DNA from: Candidatus Nitrosocaldus sp.
Lineage (GTDB): Archaea > Thermoproteota > Nitrososphaeria > Nitrososphaerales > Nitrosocaldaceae
Direction: 5' to 3'
Length of the DNA stretch: 64,000 bases
Assembly (NCBI GenBank): GCA_025054855.1
Contig: JANWZS010000006.1
Coordinates: 1 to 64,000 of the forward strand
The notes under the pieces were generated by a model. It was not told where the DNA came from and did not search any database. It worked only from the letters and a program-made list of their open reading frames with translations. How positions within the stretch are numbered: the first letter of the stretch is position 1; each line of letters begins with the position of its first letter. A program made the translations under genes and the position numbers. Of this stretch, positions 26,923 through 35,952 are shown piece after piece.

Positions 26923-27381
26923 GCTTAACCATTGATGATGATCATATTTGTAACTTCCTGAATGGTATGTATGAAAGGCATGAAAGGTATCTATGCCATA
27001 CTAATAACCATAGATTATGGGTGTAGACATAGAATACGTATAGTCTCGCTAAGCGTAGTTAGGCTTACCTTGGCTGTATGCGTATGTAGGATCTGCAATG
27101 GACTCGCTACATGCTAGGATACATAGGCATATATCATCGCAGAAGGGGTTGAGGTGGCATATAGATTAACTAATAATGCATGGATGCTCAAGGGTTGTAA
27201 GCGCCGTCTATGCAGTAACTGATAGCAGGTGCATGGAGTGCATGCTGAGCAGTAGTATAGCAGAGCACCATATGCACCATTCAAGGGCTTGTGCATCTGA
27301 CCGCTCATGCTACTCACACCTCTACTCCGTTGATTGGCTTGCTTGCATAATCTACGCATTCATGAGGTGCAACATCTACCA
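26923..27381. other. Intergenic region without a supported gene
   Basis: A 459-bp stretch between the YyaL-like gene and a zinc-ribbon gene. Short frames exist on both strands (e.g. 27176-27454 plus, 27114-27359 minus), but their composition is Cys/His/Tyr-rich in the manner of chance frames and they lack promoters. AT-rich blocks near 26941-27020 may hold the promoter of the minus gene. I see no tRNA, repeat array or convincing hairpin. Confidence 0.5.
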
Positions 27382-27552
27382 TCAGTATGAGATTTCAGAA
27401 CTCGGCCTGAGCCCTCTCTTCCAACTGGTCTTGCCGCATACTGAGCATCTGTAGAGCCTCCTCCTCTTGTACGTTGCCATCTCTGGCTCCATTACTATAT
27501 CATGCTTGGTACGCTTCATGCACCTATCGCAGAACCTCATCTCAGCGTACAT
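27382..27552 (-). CDS. 56-aa zinc-ribbon protein
   Basis: MYAEMRFCDRCMKRTKHDIV is followed by a basic stretch (ATYKRRRLYRC) and CSVCGKTSWKRG. The pairs C8-x2-C11 and C39-x2-C42 form a rubredoxin/ribosomal-protein-like zinc ribbon with a strongly basic middle, suggesting RNA or ribosome binding. ATG 27552 is about 28 nt from a TATA (gtttatttatta) shared with the divergent gene at 27602. A longer reading of the frame would run across that promoter and is rejected. Confidence 0.7.
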   Translation of the reverse strand: MYAEMRFCDRCMKRTKHDIVMEPEMATYKRRRLYRCSVCGKTSWKRGLRPSSEISY

Positions 27553-27601
27553 GGCATGATAGAATAGAAAAGGTAATAAATAAACTCTATCTAGAGAGGG
27601 T

Positions 27602-28036
27602 ATGAGCACTACTCTAGGCTGGATCGTTGTTAGGGAGGATATCCAGTACTACATATACGATGAGCATAGGAATACTATAGGGTACTTCGTACCTGACTAT
27701 GGTACGAATGAGGAGGACAGGATAATAGACCTCATCACCGATGAGGCTAGCGTGAGGGGAGGCAGGCTCATGCTCTACATAAGTGCCCTACCAAAGGATG
27801 AGATGGACTATGCTGGGTTCATGGGATGGATGGGTTCGCTGAGCGAGAGGCTGGCAAAGATCAAAGCATACCAGGATAGGAGAGGGTTGGGTGCACCAAC
27901 GGTGAGGATAGAGCACAACAGCATCGGCGTAGGCATGGATGTGAGGTTCGATAGGAGGGTTGAGCTCACGAAGAGGAGCCTTACCAGTGCACTGAGCACC
28001 ATACTGGATGAGATGCGTGCAATGAACGTGATATAG
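27602..28036 (+). CDS. Hypothetical protein
   Basis: A 144-aa soluble protein that I do not recognise. It has an alternating beta/alpha pattern: GWIVVREDIQYYIYD and NTIGYFVPD strands, an acidic helix EEDRIIDLI, VRIEHNSIGVGMDVRFDRR strands and a C-terminal helix TSALSTILDEMRAMNV. No cysteines and no TM. The start is ATG 27602, about 26 nt after a TATA-like aataaataaac. It is separate from the decayed cluster that follows. Confidence 0.65.
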   Translation: MSTTLGWIVVREDIQYYIYDEHRNTIGYFVPDYGTNEEDRIIDLITDEASVRGGRLMLYISALPKDEMDYAGFMGWMGSLSERLAKIKAYQDRRGLGAPTVRIEHNSIGVGMDVRFDRRVELTKRSLTSALSTILDEMRAMNVI

Positions 28037-28128
28037 TAAGCATAGATACATAATATGTGCTCTCTATTGTGACCAATTTAGTATATAACTAATATTTGAT
28101 AGTGAATAAGCTATAAAAATATGGATGG

Positions 28129-29695
28129 TTAAGTAGTTGTTCTATCGAACCATATCCTGAGCTTCGAGTCAAGATTTACGGTTCTGTTATCTAGCCATAG
28201 ATTGTATGCTTCCCTAGCACTTGTTGATGTGACGCTATAGTATGAGCCTATATACTCATGTGTCTTGGTTTGAGTACCCTCTGTATCAGAATTGGTTGAC
28301 TGTGGCCCTTGCTGCTCGTACTCCAATGGCTAGATGACTCACATGTATTAACATCAAGATGGCAGTGATACGATCTCGGCCTCCATAGTGTGTTATCTGT
28401 GCTATCCCTCCTATCGAATGCTGTTACTACAAGTGTACTTGTTCTGCTTGAGAATGTTATAGAAGGCAGGAACTGGTCCTTGTTTGCTGTACCCTCATTG
28501 ACTATATTCACTGCAGCGTTCACATCGCTAGGGCTCGTACTGCAGTTCTGTCCTTGTGTTGTACAGTTGGTTATCTTCTTGTACATTATGTTTGTGTTTG
28601 GTGGAGATGCTGTTGGTGCATATCCTATCCTGTCCATACAACATGCAGATTGTTTGAACTATCTATTGCTAGATAGGGGAAGTTATTTGCTTTAAAGCCA
28701 CTCTGTTGGCCATTTATGGTTATTCCTATGACGCAACCAAATGCATCCCTACAATAATTACTAGTACCAGCAGTAGTAGGTATTCTATGAGTATTTGCAA
28801 TTATCTGTGTGCTATCAAATGTACCACCATTATCGAATGACCTCTTAAACCTTATCGATGCAGTAGTATCCCCAGTCAACTTTGCCCATGCAACGTATAT
28901 TATGCCATTGCTACCATTAACGACTATATTGCAGCCGTGAACAGATGTATCACTTACTATTATTTGCCTGCCATGCAGTACCAGAGTCTAGTTGAACAGG
29001 ACTTCCAGTGCTACCAACCCTCTTGAAGAATAAAGCAATTGATGTTGAGTATGGGTAGTTACCACTACTATCCTTATAGTCCCATCTCCTTACATCGTTC
29101 ATTTTAGCCCAGCATAGATACACATTGCTTCCATTAACAGCTATCCATGGCTTATCAACTATTGACAATCATTATCTGTGCTTGGATCATCATTTGTGCA
29201 TGTAGCCTCTTCTACAACTGTAGGAGTGCTCCATGTCTGACCATTATCTGTTGATGTAGAGTAGTATATCTTCGATACATCCCCTCTATTATAGAATCTT
29301 ATGCTATCAGATAATGCTAGGCATGCTACATACCATGTCACAGTATTGCCTACCTTGCTTACAGCAACTACTGGATCTGCTGATATATATGTGCCAGTTG
29401 GTAGAGGCAGATACCCTCTATCAGTCCATGTTGCTCCTCCATCCGTGCTAGTTGCTACCCTGCATCTAGCTGCTGAGCCAGAGTATGCAGCAAAGTCCAT
29501 GAATGCTGCCATCAGTATGTTGCTGTCAGTTGGATGCCTCATTATATATGCCTCTATCTTACGGTATCCAGTATCTGCATTGCTGACAAGCACATCGTTG
29601 TAGAACTCCCATGATAGTGTATGTGCATACACAGTAGTGCTGCTAGCAACCAATGCTGCTACCATAATCAATGCTGTTATCGCTCTCTTCTGCAT
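28129..29695 (-). pseudogene. Decayed secreted sialidase-like (BNR/Asp-box) protein
   Basis: Five reading-frame pieces of one ancestral protein lie in order on this strand. An intact signal peptide (MQKRAITALIMVAALVASSTTVYA) begins at 29695. Asp-box motifs S-x-D-x-G-x-T-W occur as STDGGATW, STDNGQTW and a weaker SFDNGGTF. Frame changes fall near 29165 (stop after DNDC; the next frame continues SIVDKPW), near 28970, near 28640 and near 28300. Each is explained by a single-base indel. The C-terminus ends KLRIWFDRTTT. About 515 codons originally. Either a real pseudogene or a locally poor assembly. Confidence 0.8.
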
Positions 29696-29793
29696 TAATC
29701 ATAGCAATTCTGGTCATATCTGATAAGATTATTTGTCAAAAAAGACAAAAAAGTTTAGATTTATATCTTGGGATATGGATATAGAGATGTGTG

Positions 29794-30443
29794 ATGATGG
29801 GTAGCGTGAATATAAGCAAGAGGCAGATGCTCATGTATGCTGGTGCATTCATAATGCTAGGTATAGCAGTTACGCTACTGGTTACAAGCCCATATATAAT
29901 GGGCTCAACACCTACATTTGGTAGAGCAGAGGTATCTATACAAGCATTATCAAGCGTTGAATATATAGAGAAGCTTCCAGAGAGAATCAAGGCTATATAA
30001 AGAGAGGTCGGGACTGAAGCCTGCTACTACCATCGTATATGTGGTAGCGAGATTGCCAACTACAATGATATAGCCATTCCAATAGATGATAGCATAATAG
30101 CAAAGTTCCCAAGATCGGATGAGTTCATGAAGGCATTCAAGACTCTTGAAGAACGCCATCTTGATCCTGATGAGTGTAGTACTGGACCGATCTATGGAAG
30201 CGCATGGATATGTGATGTTACCAACGTATATGAGTTCGAGATAGGCAAGGGCGATGCTGATGCGCTCAAGAGCATACTTAGAGAGTTGGCAATGCAGCAT
30301 AACAAATCAAAGGATGAGAGAGATCCGCTGTTGTAAGGGACTATGGCCTCGACAGGGATATAGTAACAACGGGTACTGTAGTGACTGTTAGGTATGGCAA
30401 CATATACTATTGGATAGGGGTTGCTACATACTCTATACCATAA
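29794..30443 (+). pseudogene. Decayed membrane-anchored protein, in-frame stop plus frameshift
   Basis: The frame starts ATG 29794 (TATA agatttatatc upstream). It encodes an N-terminal membrane helix (LMYAGAFIMLGIAVTLLV), reaches TAA at 29998-30000, then continues in the same frame (REVGTEACYYHRICG...) to 30336, where a second stop occurs. The next frame continues VRDYGLDRDIVTTGTVVTVRYGN to TAA at 30443. One nonsense and one single-base shift thus repair to a ~215-aa protein. The family is not recognised; the helix plus YIMGS region is vaguely like the protein at 39087. Confidence 0.7.
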
Positions 30444-30523
30444 GAGCCAGATCGAAGTCATTTTATTTTTATCAAATACAGCTCTTCACTTCTTTATTAT
30501 TCTTTATTAAAGGCTAACAGGGA

Positions 30524-31492
30524 CTAAAAGTTGTACGCCTGTGCGCCTATGCTCTTCCTCCAGTCAGCCTTTATCCCTGGCTTGCCAGCGAGCCTCTGCA
30601 GGTAGTTGTATGCTGATATCCCTGCCTTTGCACCCTCTCCAGCAGCGACTATGACCTGCTTGTATGGAACGCTGGTAGCATCACCAGCAGCGAATATACC
30701 CTTGTAGGAGGTCTCACAGTACTCATTCACCTCAACCTCACCCCTCTGGTTCAACTTCACTAGATGCTTGATGAAATCAGTGTATATCTTGTAGCCCATC
30801 TCAACGAATAGCCCATCAACCTCTATCCTCCTAGTGCCTCCAGATGCATCCCTTACAGTTATGCTGCTAAGCCTCTCATTACCATCGAGTGCTATAACCT
30901 CACTGTTGGGAACGTACTCTATGTTATCCTTCCTCTCTAGCGCATCTATCATCTCCTTGTCCCCTGCCATCTTGCTCGTCCTGTATATGACGTAGATCTT
31001 CCTTGCAAACCTGCTCAGCAGTAGTGCAGACTCTACGAGGTAGTTGCCTACTCCAGTTGTAGCAACTACCCTGCCCTGATAGAATGGTGCCTCTGACTTG
31101 GTAGCATATGTCAAGCCCCTCCCAAGGAACCTCCTCTCCCCCTCCAGCCCAAGCTCTCTGGGCACCTTGCCCAGAGCAAGTACAAGTGCCTTGCATGTGT
31201 ACTCCCTCTCGTTGCTTGCTACTCTGAACTCACCATCCATAGCATCGATTCTCTCAACCCTCTCATACCTCACCTTGCCACCAAATGTGAGTACCTGCTG
31301 CTCTAGTGTTCTAGCGAGCAACTCCCCACTAGTCAGTATTATCCCAGGGTAGTTCTCAAGCCTAGGGATGAGGTTCAGTTGCCCTCCAAGGTCCTGTGAG
31401 AGCACTAGTACATCAGAGCCCTGCCTTGCGATGAAGAGTGCAGCAGATAGCCCTGCTACGCCACCACCTATCACTATAACATCATGGTGCAT
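30524..31492 (-). CDS. TrxB-fold NAD(P)H/FAD oxidoreductase lacking the redox CxxC
   Basis: A 322-aa two-dinucleotide-domain flavoprotein like thioredoxin reductase: FAD motif DVIVIGGGVAGLSAAL (4-19), GKVPRELGLEGERRFLGRGLTYA, and the FAD C-terminal motif GIFAAGDATS. The canonical CATC dithiol (E. coli 135/138) aligns to A130 and S133, so it cannot reduce thioredoxin directly. The NADPH motif is also altered (GVGNYLVESA for GxGxxAxE). Likely a ferredoxin-NADP reductase or other electron carrier reductase; this is inference. It stands alone. Confidence 0.88.
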   Translation of the reverse strand: MHHDVIVIGGGVAGLSAALFIARQGSDVLVLSQDLGGQLNLIPRLENYPGIILTSGELLARTLEQQVLTFGGKVRYERVERIDAMDGEFRVASNEREYTCKALVLALGKVPRELGLEGERRFLGRGLTYATKSEAPFYQGRVVATTGVGNYLVESALLLSRFARKIYVIYRTSKMAGDKEMIDALERKDNIEYVPNSEVIALDGNERLSSITVRDASGGTRRIEVDGLFVEMGYKIYTDFIKHLVKLNQRGEVEVNEYCETSYKGIFAAGDATSVPYKQVIVAAGEGAKAGISAYNYLQRLAGKPGIKADWRKSIGAQAYNF

Positions 31493-31586
31493 GTGTGCAT
31501 CTTACTAACTGCTTATTTAAATACTGCTCTATAGCATTATAGATGATAAATCTTGGTTTTTATTACCAGCACTGATACCCTCTGCC

Positions 31587-32399
31587 ATGGATAGGATGAT
31601 GCTACTACACGATATATGCATGAATGTGAGGGAGAAGGTGATCAGGATGAGCAGGGAGGAGGCAGGTATATCCCTTACAAGGGGTGCTGGAGGAGATATA
31701 ACAAAGATGATAGACAAGGTTGGCGAGGATGCCGCATTAGAGATCATCAAGGGGTATGGGATCGAGTGCACTGTACTGAGCGAAGAGGCTGGCATGCTCT
31801 ACATTGGTGATGAGCATACAGATGAGCATGGTTACATAGTGCTCGATGCTATAGATGGTACTACCAACGCAGTTAGAGGCATACCATTCTACTCATGCTC
31901 AGTAGCATACTCCACATCCAATAGGCTTAACGGGGTAACACATGCAGCAGTCATGGATATTGCAAGTGGCGAGGTATACCATGCCATCAAGGGTAATGGC
32001 GCATACCTGAACGGTTCAAGGATAAGGACGGCAACAGTGGGCAGAGATAGAGCAGGTTACATAATAGGCATGAACCTCTCTGGCATAAGCATAGATAGGC
32101 TTGGCAGGATGAGTAAACTGCTTGCAATGACCAACCATATAAGGCAGTTGGGCTCAAATGCGCTTGAGATGTGCCTACTTGCCAGAGGGCTTCTGGATGC
32201 GTACATAGATGCCAGGGGCAAGATAAGGGTTACGGACATTGCTGCTGCATGCCTAATAATAAGGGAGGCTGGAGGCATGGTGGTTGATGAGCATCGCAAT
32301 GCACTCGATGCACCTCTAAGCCTTGATGCTAGGTTATCATTCGTAGCATCAGCAGATGAGCATATGCTTGACTACATATTCGATAACATCAAGGATTAA
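31587..32399 (+). CDS. Inositol monophosphatase-family phosphatase (IMPase/FBPase)
   Basis: Metal-dependent sugar phosphatase. Seen: SEEAG (first metal Glu), YIVLDAIDGTTNAVRG (the WxxDPIDGT-type motif) and, near the C-terminus, IRVTDIAAACLIIREAGG (third metal Asp). Archaeal members act on inositol-1-phosphate and fructose-1,6-bisphosphate. Length 270 is normal. ATG 31587 is about 28 nt after a TATA-like gtttttatt. A small membrane protein follows 36 nt later. Confidence 0.9.
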   Translation: MDRMMLLHDICMNVREKVIRMSREEAGISLTRGAGGDITKMIDKVGEDAALEIIKGYGIECTVLSEEAGMLYIGDEHTDEHGYIVLDAIDGTTNAVRGIPFYSCSVAYSTSNRLNGVTHAAVMDIASGEVYHAIKGNGAYLNGSRIRTATVGRDRAGYIIGMNLSGISIDRLGRMSKLLAMTNHIRQLGSNALEMCLLARGLLDAYIDARGKIRVTDIAAACLIIREAGGMVVDEHRNALDAPLSLDARLSFVASADEHMLDYIFDNIKD

Positions 32400-32435
32400 T
32401 TTTATATCGGATCATGATGAGATGACTGGTAGTAG

Positions 32436-32825
32436 ATGGTAAATATGAGGCATGGTGTAGGGATAACCATAATAATGGCGCTTCTAGCTCTAGGCTCACT
32501 CTACAACCTATACATTGGTATGCTCACGCTTTATGAGTACCATGGTAGCGAGATCTTCACCTCCGCAGGTACTGGTGCATCGCTCAAGTTCGCACTGGCA
32601 TCATTTGCCTTGCTCCTTATCTACGGGCTGTATAGGAGGAGGGGTTGGGCACTGTTCTTCTCAATAGTATTCATGTGCTTCGGCCTACTGGACTCTGTAT
32701 GGACACTGTACATGCAGATACTTCTTGGCTATCCATACACCATAGCGATTATAGCGATAGCACTCTTCTCCCTAGGTATATACTACCTAAGCAGGAGGAG
32801 TGTAAGGGAGGAGTTCTATCAGTGA
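32436..32825 (+). CDS. Small four-helix membrane protein
   Basis: A 129-aa protein with about four hydrophobic segments (GITIIMALLALGSLYNLYIGML; LKFALASFALLLIYGLY; WALFFSIVFMCFGLLDSVW; TIAIIAIALFSLGIYYL) and a positively charged RRRG turn. No family recognised. The TATA-like ttttatatc is 30 nt before ATG 32436; ATG 32445 is also possible. It may be a partner of a neighbouring enzyme, but nothing proves it. Confidence 0.7.
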   Translation: MVNMRHGVGITIIMALLALGSLYNLYIGMLTLYEYHGSEIFTSAGTGASLKFALASFALLLIYGLYRRRGWALFFSIVFMCFGLLDSVWTLYMQILLGYPYTIAIIAIALFSLGIYYLSRRSVREEFYQ

Positions 32826-32895
32826 GCCATCTACTACTACTACCACCGCTACTCCTTCTAGTACCAATAAATAACTGGGATGCATTAATTACTAT

Positions 32896-34161
32896 ATGAA
32901 AGGGGAGTTTGGATCGCTCTGGGTATGGAGGGATAGCAGGGTCAAGGATAGGCTGAGCTGGTACTACTCTGTAGCAACGAACAGCATGCCAGCAAAGTAC
33001 CTCATATGCAAGAGGGTACCTGTTGATCCTAGTGTATTCAGCATGGATATCGATGGTCTATGGAAGGAGTACGAGCACTCACTCACTCGGTTCCTTGCCC
33101 TATGGGATGATGTGAGAAGAGGGAGGGTTAAGATAAGTGATATGCAGGTAGTAGAGCCTAACATACTGGACCTCCTACTTGCCATCGTGAAGGGTTCGCT
33201 TAGAGCATGTAACTTCTGCAGATGGCAATGCAGGGTTGACAGGTTATCTGGAGGTAAGTTGGGGGCATGCAAGTTGGAGGCAGAGAGCAGAGTAAGCACG
33301 TTCTTCCACCATCAAGGGGAGGAGATGGTATTCAGGGGTAGCAAGGGCTCTGGCACTATATTCTTCACCAGTTGCAATATGAGGTGCGCCTTTTGCCAGA
33401 ACAGCGATATAAGCACTGATAGGTTCAATGGGAGCATAGCAACACCATACATGATCGCTCTGATGGCATACAAGTTGAGGCTTGAGGGCTGCCATAACAT
33501 AAACTGGGTCGGTGGTGAGCCAACCATACACCTGCACAGCATAGTTGAGGCTATACGTGAGATGAGTAGGTTCAGCATAAAGAGAGCATCAGGGATAGGA
33601 AAGGACCTCTTCATGATCAAGCCAATGAATGCAGATATGCCATACGAGTACTCTATGAATGCTAGCAATGCATACCATGGCGATGAGTTCAATGCACCAC
33701 AGTTATGGAACTCTAACTTCTTCATGAGTAGAGAGGCACTCAACATACTCAGGTGCATAATGGATGTATGGCTACCAGACCTGAAGTTTGGCTCGAATAG
33801 ATGTGCGCTGAGACTGGCAAGGACACCATGGTACTGGGAGACCGTAACCAGTAACATAAAGCAGATACATGAATGGCATGAGGATACGGTGATAAGGCAT
33901 CTGATAATGCCTGGGCATGTGGAGTGCTGCACAAAGCCAGTGCTTGAATGGGTAGCAGGCAATATGCCAGAAGTGTTGATCAACATCATGGACCAGTACA
34001 GGCCAGAGAACTACTGCGATCCATGCTCACCAAACTACGATCCAGCATACAGGGATATGGCTAGGTTTCCAAGCGATGAGGAGATATATGAAGCGTATAG
34101 ATATGCACGGTCTCTAAACCTGAACTTTGAGATCATAACATTTGAGAAGCGTATATCTTAA
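32896..34161 (+). CDS. Radical SAM protein, PflA/PflX-like (COG1313)
   Basis: A 421-aa radical SAM enzyme. The SAM-cluster motif is SCNMRCAFCQNSDIS; the GGEPT motif is NWVGGEPTIHLH. Upstream, RACNFCRWQCRVDRLSGGKLGACKLE supplies four more cysteines, characteristic of this family. The region at about 235-275 (ASGIGKDLFMIKPMNADMPYEYS...) is an insertion between strands. It probably activates a glycyl-radical or other enzyme; the target is not adjacent. ATG 32896 is 26 nt from TATA-like caataaataac. Confidence 0.85.
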   Translation: MKGEFGSLWVWRDSRVKDRLSWYYSVATNSMPAKYLICKRVPVDPSVFSMDIDGLWKEYEHSLTRFLALWDDVRRGRVKISDMQVVEPNILDLLLAIVKGSLRACNFCRWQCRVDRLSGGKLGACKLEAESRVSTFFHHQGEEMVFRGSKGSGTIFFTSCNMRCAFCQNSDISTDRFNGSIATPYMIALMAYKLRLEGCHNINWVGGEPTIHLHSIVEAIREMSRFSIKRASGIGKDLFMIKPMNADMPYEYSMNASNAYHGDEFNAPQLWNSNFFMSREALNILRCIMDVWLPDLKFGSNRCALRLARTPWYWETVTSNIKQIHEWHEDTVIRHLIMPGHVECCTKPVLEWVAGNMPEVLINIMDQYRPENYCDPCSPNYDPAYRDMARFPSDEEIYEAYRYARSLNLNFEIITFEKRIS

Positions 34162-34222
34162 CTATACATACATCATAGATGGAGAGTAAAAATAACCTTG
34201 CTAAGCATGGTAATACACTACA

Positions 34223-35248
34223 CTACTCTACTCCCCTGTATTCCTTTATCCTCTTAACCAATTCATTAATATCTATCCCGTATCTGAACTCCATACCATA
34301 CGCCTTACCATCGATCACCTTGTAGTAACCATCAGTAGACCAGTACGTGTGAATGTAGTAATATGGGGCTATCCTATCCTTGAACTCATCGTATTTGTAG
34401 CCATGCTTAAGGAATACTAGGCATCTATCACCTATGTTGCACTTCATCTGATCCTTGTAGGCAAGAAATGTTATACTCTTCTCTCTATACTTGTTGGTTA
34501 ACTCCTGCTCAACATCAACAGTTATGTTAGCTGTTATGGTATACTCGTCAGCCTCCGGCTTATCAGGATCTGTGCTTACAGGCACTATATCGCTTATCTT
34601 TCCTAGAACTATGTAATCTGCCTTCATAGTTATCTCTTTTATCCTCTCACCCCTTGCTAGATCGATCATCTTCATGAGCTCCTCCAACTCTATCCCATCA
34701 TGATAGTAGCCATATGCCTTACCATCGACTATCTTGTATACCCCTACGCTACCCATCACCATGAAATAATCTCCCTGGAATGGGTCCAACTCTCCCTTCT
34801 CCTCTCTTGCTATAAATACAAGGATTCTATCTCCAGGCATCAGACCTATAAGCTCACTAGGCCATGTCCTAAATGTTATCTCCTTATCGTTGTAGTAACC
34901 TGCAAGATCACGTTCAACCTCAACCGTTACACTGCTGAGTGAGAGGATTAGGTTAGGAGTCAGCCTCTCGGATATCCCTCCAAAGTCCTTTATCTTGCCT
35001 AGTATTATATGGTTTGATATCCTTGCGGTGTAATCGAAGGGGAATGGTTCACCTTCAATCGTACTATTAAGTATAGCCTCCTTAGAATGGGTCCTCCTAA
35101 AGTACTCCAGTTGATCCTCAATTACATCAGTATTACTATTCATGTTACCAGAAGGGATAGTAGTAGTGCTGTCTATGGTCATGTACACAATGATGGCTAA
35201 TACTGTTATGGGAATGCTTACCAGAATAACCCTCTTGTCAACATGCAT
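34223..35248 (-). CDS. Membrane-anchored protein with a duplicated domain
   Basis: A 341-aa protein with an N-terminal hydrophobic anchor (ILVSIPITVLAIIVYM) followed by two copies of one beta-rich domain. Copy 1 (about 75-200) and copy 2 (about 210-335) share the path: a strand HIILGKI/YIVLGKI, VEVE(R)DL/VDVEQEL, EITF/SITF, GDRILVFI/GDRCLVFL, YKIVDGKAYG/YKVIDGKAYG and a final LKxMI/VKRI helix. Copy 2 has a CNIGDRC cysteine pair. Extracytoplasmic and not recognised. It lies 17 nt from a metalloprotease remnant. Confidence 0.7.
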   Translation of the reverse strand: MHVDKRVILVSIPITVLAIIVYMTIDSTTTIPSGNMNSNTDVIEDQLEYFRRTHSKEAILNSTIEGEPFPFDYTARISNHIILGKIKDFGGISERLTPNLILSLSSVTVEVERDLAGYYNDKEITFRTWPSELIGLMPGDRILVFIAREEKGELDPFQGDYFMVMGSVGVYKIVDGKAYGYYHDGIELEELMKMIDLARGERIKEITMKADYIVLGKISDIVPVSTDPDKPEADEYTITANITVDVEQELTNKYREKSITFLAYKDQMKCNIGDRCLVFLKHGYKYDEFKDRIAPYYYIHTYWSTDGYYKVIDGKAYGMEFRYGIDINELVKRIKEYRGVE

Positions 35249-35265
35249 CTTACATCACCCTTATA

Positions 35266-35469
35266 TCACCCATATATACTACTCAGTTCAGTACTATCAG
35301 CTGGCTTTACAGAATTTCTACTGTTGCAATTGTATTGATAGTACATTACGGATTCTTCGGGCAAGCCATATGTATGGCCGAACGATACCCAGTGTCCAAA
35401 TTCATGCCTTGCAACATAGCTTAGCGTTCTTTCATTGCTCTCAAAGACTATTGTTGGTATTCCCTTCAT
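35266..35469 (-). pseudogene. Remnant of a metzincin-type zinc protease
   Basis: A 67-codon frame retaining the catalytic core only: YVARHEFGHWVSFGHTYG (HExxHxxxxxH zinc motif), the Met-turn ESVMYY and the closing STELSSIYG, as in matrixin-like archaeal secreted proteases. No signal peptide, propeptide or N-terminal catalytic half is present upstream, where the DNA is AT-rich. A start at ATG 35469 would give a free mini-protease; more likely it is the 3' fragment of a lost gene. Confidence 0.6.
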
Positions 35470-35559
35470 AAATATATTTAGATTCTTGTTAGCAATAAAA
35501 GTTTTATGATCAATTTTTTTACAAATTGCCCTAATATATTGTGACTGATACCAATAATA

Positions 35560-35853
35560 TTATAACTCGTTCCAAAGTTGTTTAATCTCTATCGATAGCA
35601 TTTTCTTCATTACACCATTTATATCAAATGCATTATTGGATCTTATCCATGCTTCTTCTGCCAAGTACATTAACGCAACTGCTAGGGCATGATCATCTAT
35701 ACTTATAACATCTCGCTTGAGAAGAAGGTTATCAATGCTAGTGCTTCTGCAATGCCTTCTCTAACCTCAAAGAGTATCCTCCTGCTCTCCCCATACGCTC
35801 TATTATGGTAACTGTTGCATCCCTTATCCTATCCCTACCATATCCTCAGCCAT
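35560..35853 (-). pseudogene. Frameshifted remnant of a small helical protein
   Basis: Three frames join into one plausible ~97-aa helical protein: MAEDMV, then RDRIRDATVTIIER, then YGESRRILFEVREGIAEALAL, then DNLLLKRDVISIDDHALAVALMYLAEEAWIRS...KQLWNEL and TAA at 35560-35562. Each junction needs a one-base change. The family is unknown. The remaining DNA 35470-35952 is AT-rich and holds no other gene. Confidence 0.5.
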
Positions 35854-35952
35854 AACCGGTCTAGGCTTGTGACTCCTGATCGATAGACTGCCCTACTGTA
35901 CAGCAAAGCGGAGTACCATCTGGGACTATATGAGTGAATAAATGAGAAGAAA

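Noticed and set aside
27176-27454. Plus-strand frame of 92 codons in the 26.9-27.4 kb gap
   Set aside because: Composition is that of a chance frame, there is no promoter, and it overlaps the zinc-ribbon gene.
29791-30000. Independent 69-aa membrane protein ending at TAA 30000
   Set aside because: The same frame continues with sensible protein after the stop, so a single disrupted gene is more likely; not excluded that the short form is made.
35470-35560. Possible upstream extension of the protease remnant through the AT-rich gap
   Set aside because: It stays open only by chance back to the TAA of the neighbouring remnant and shows no protease features.
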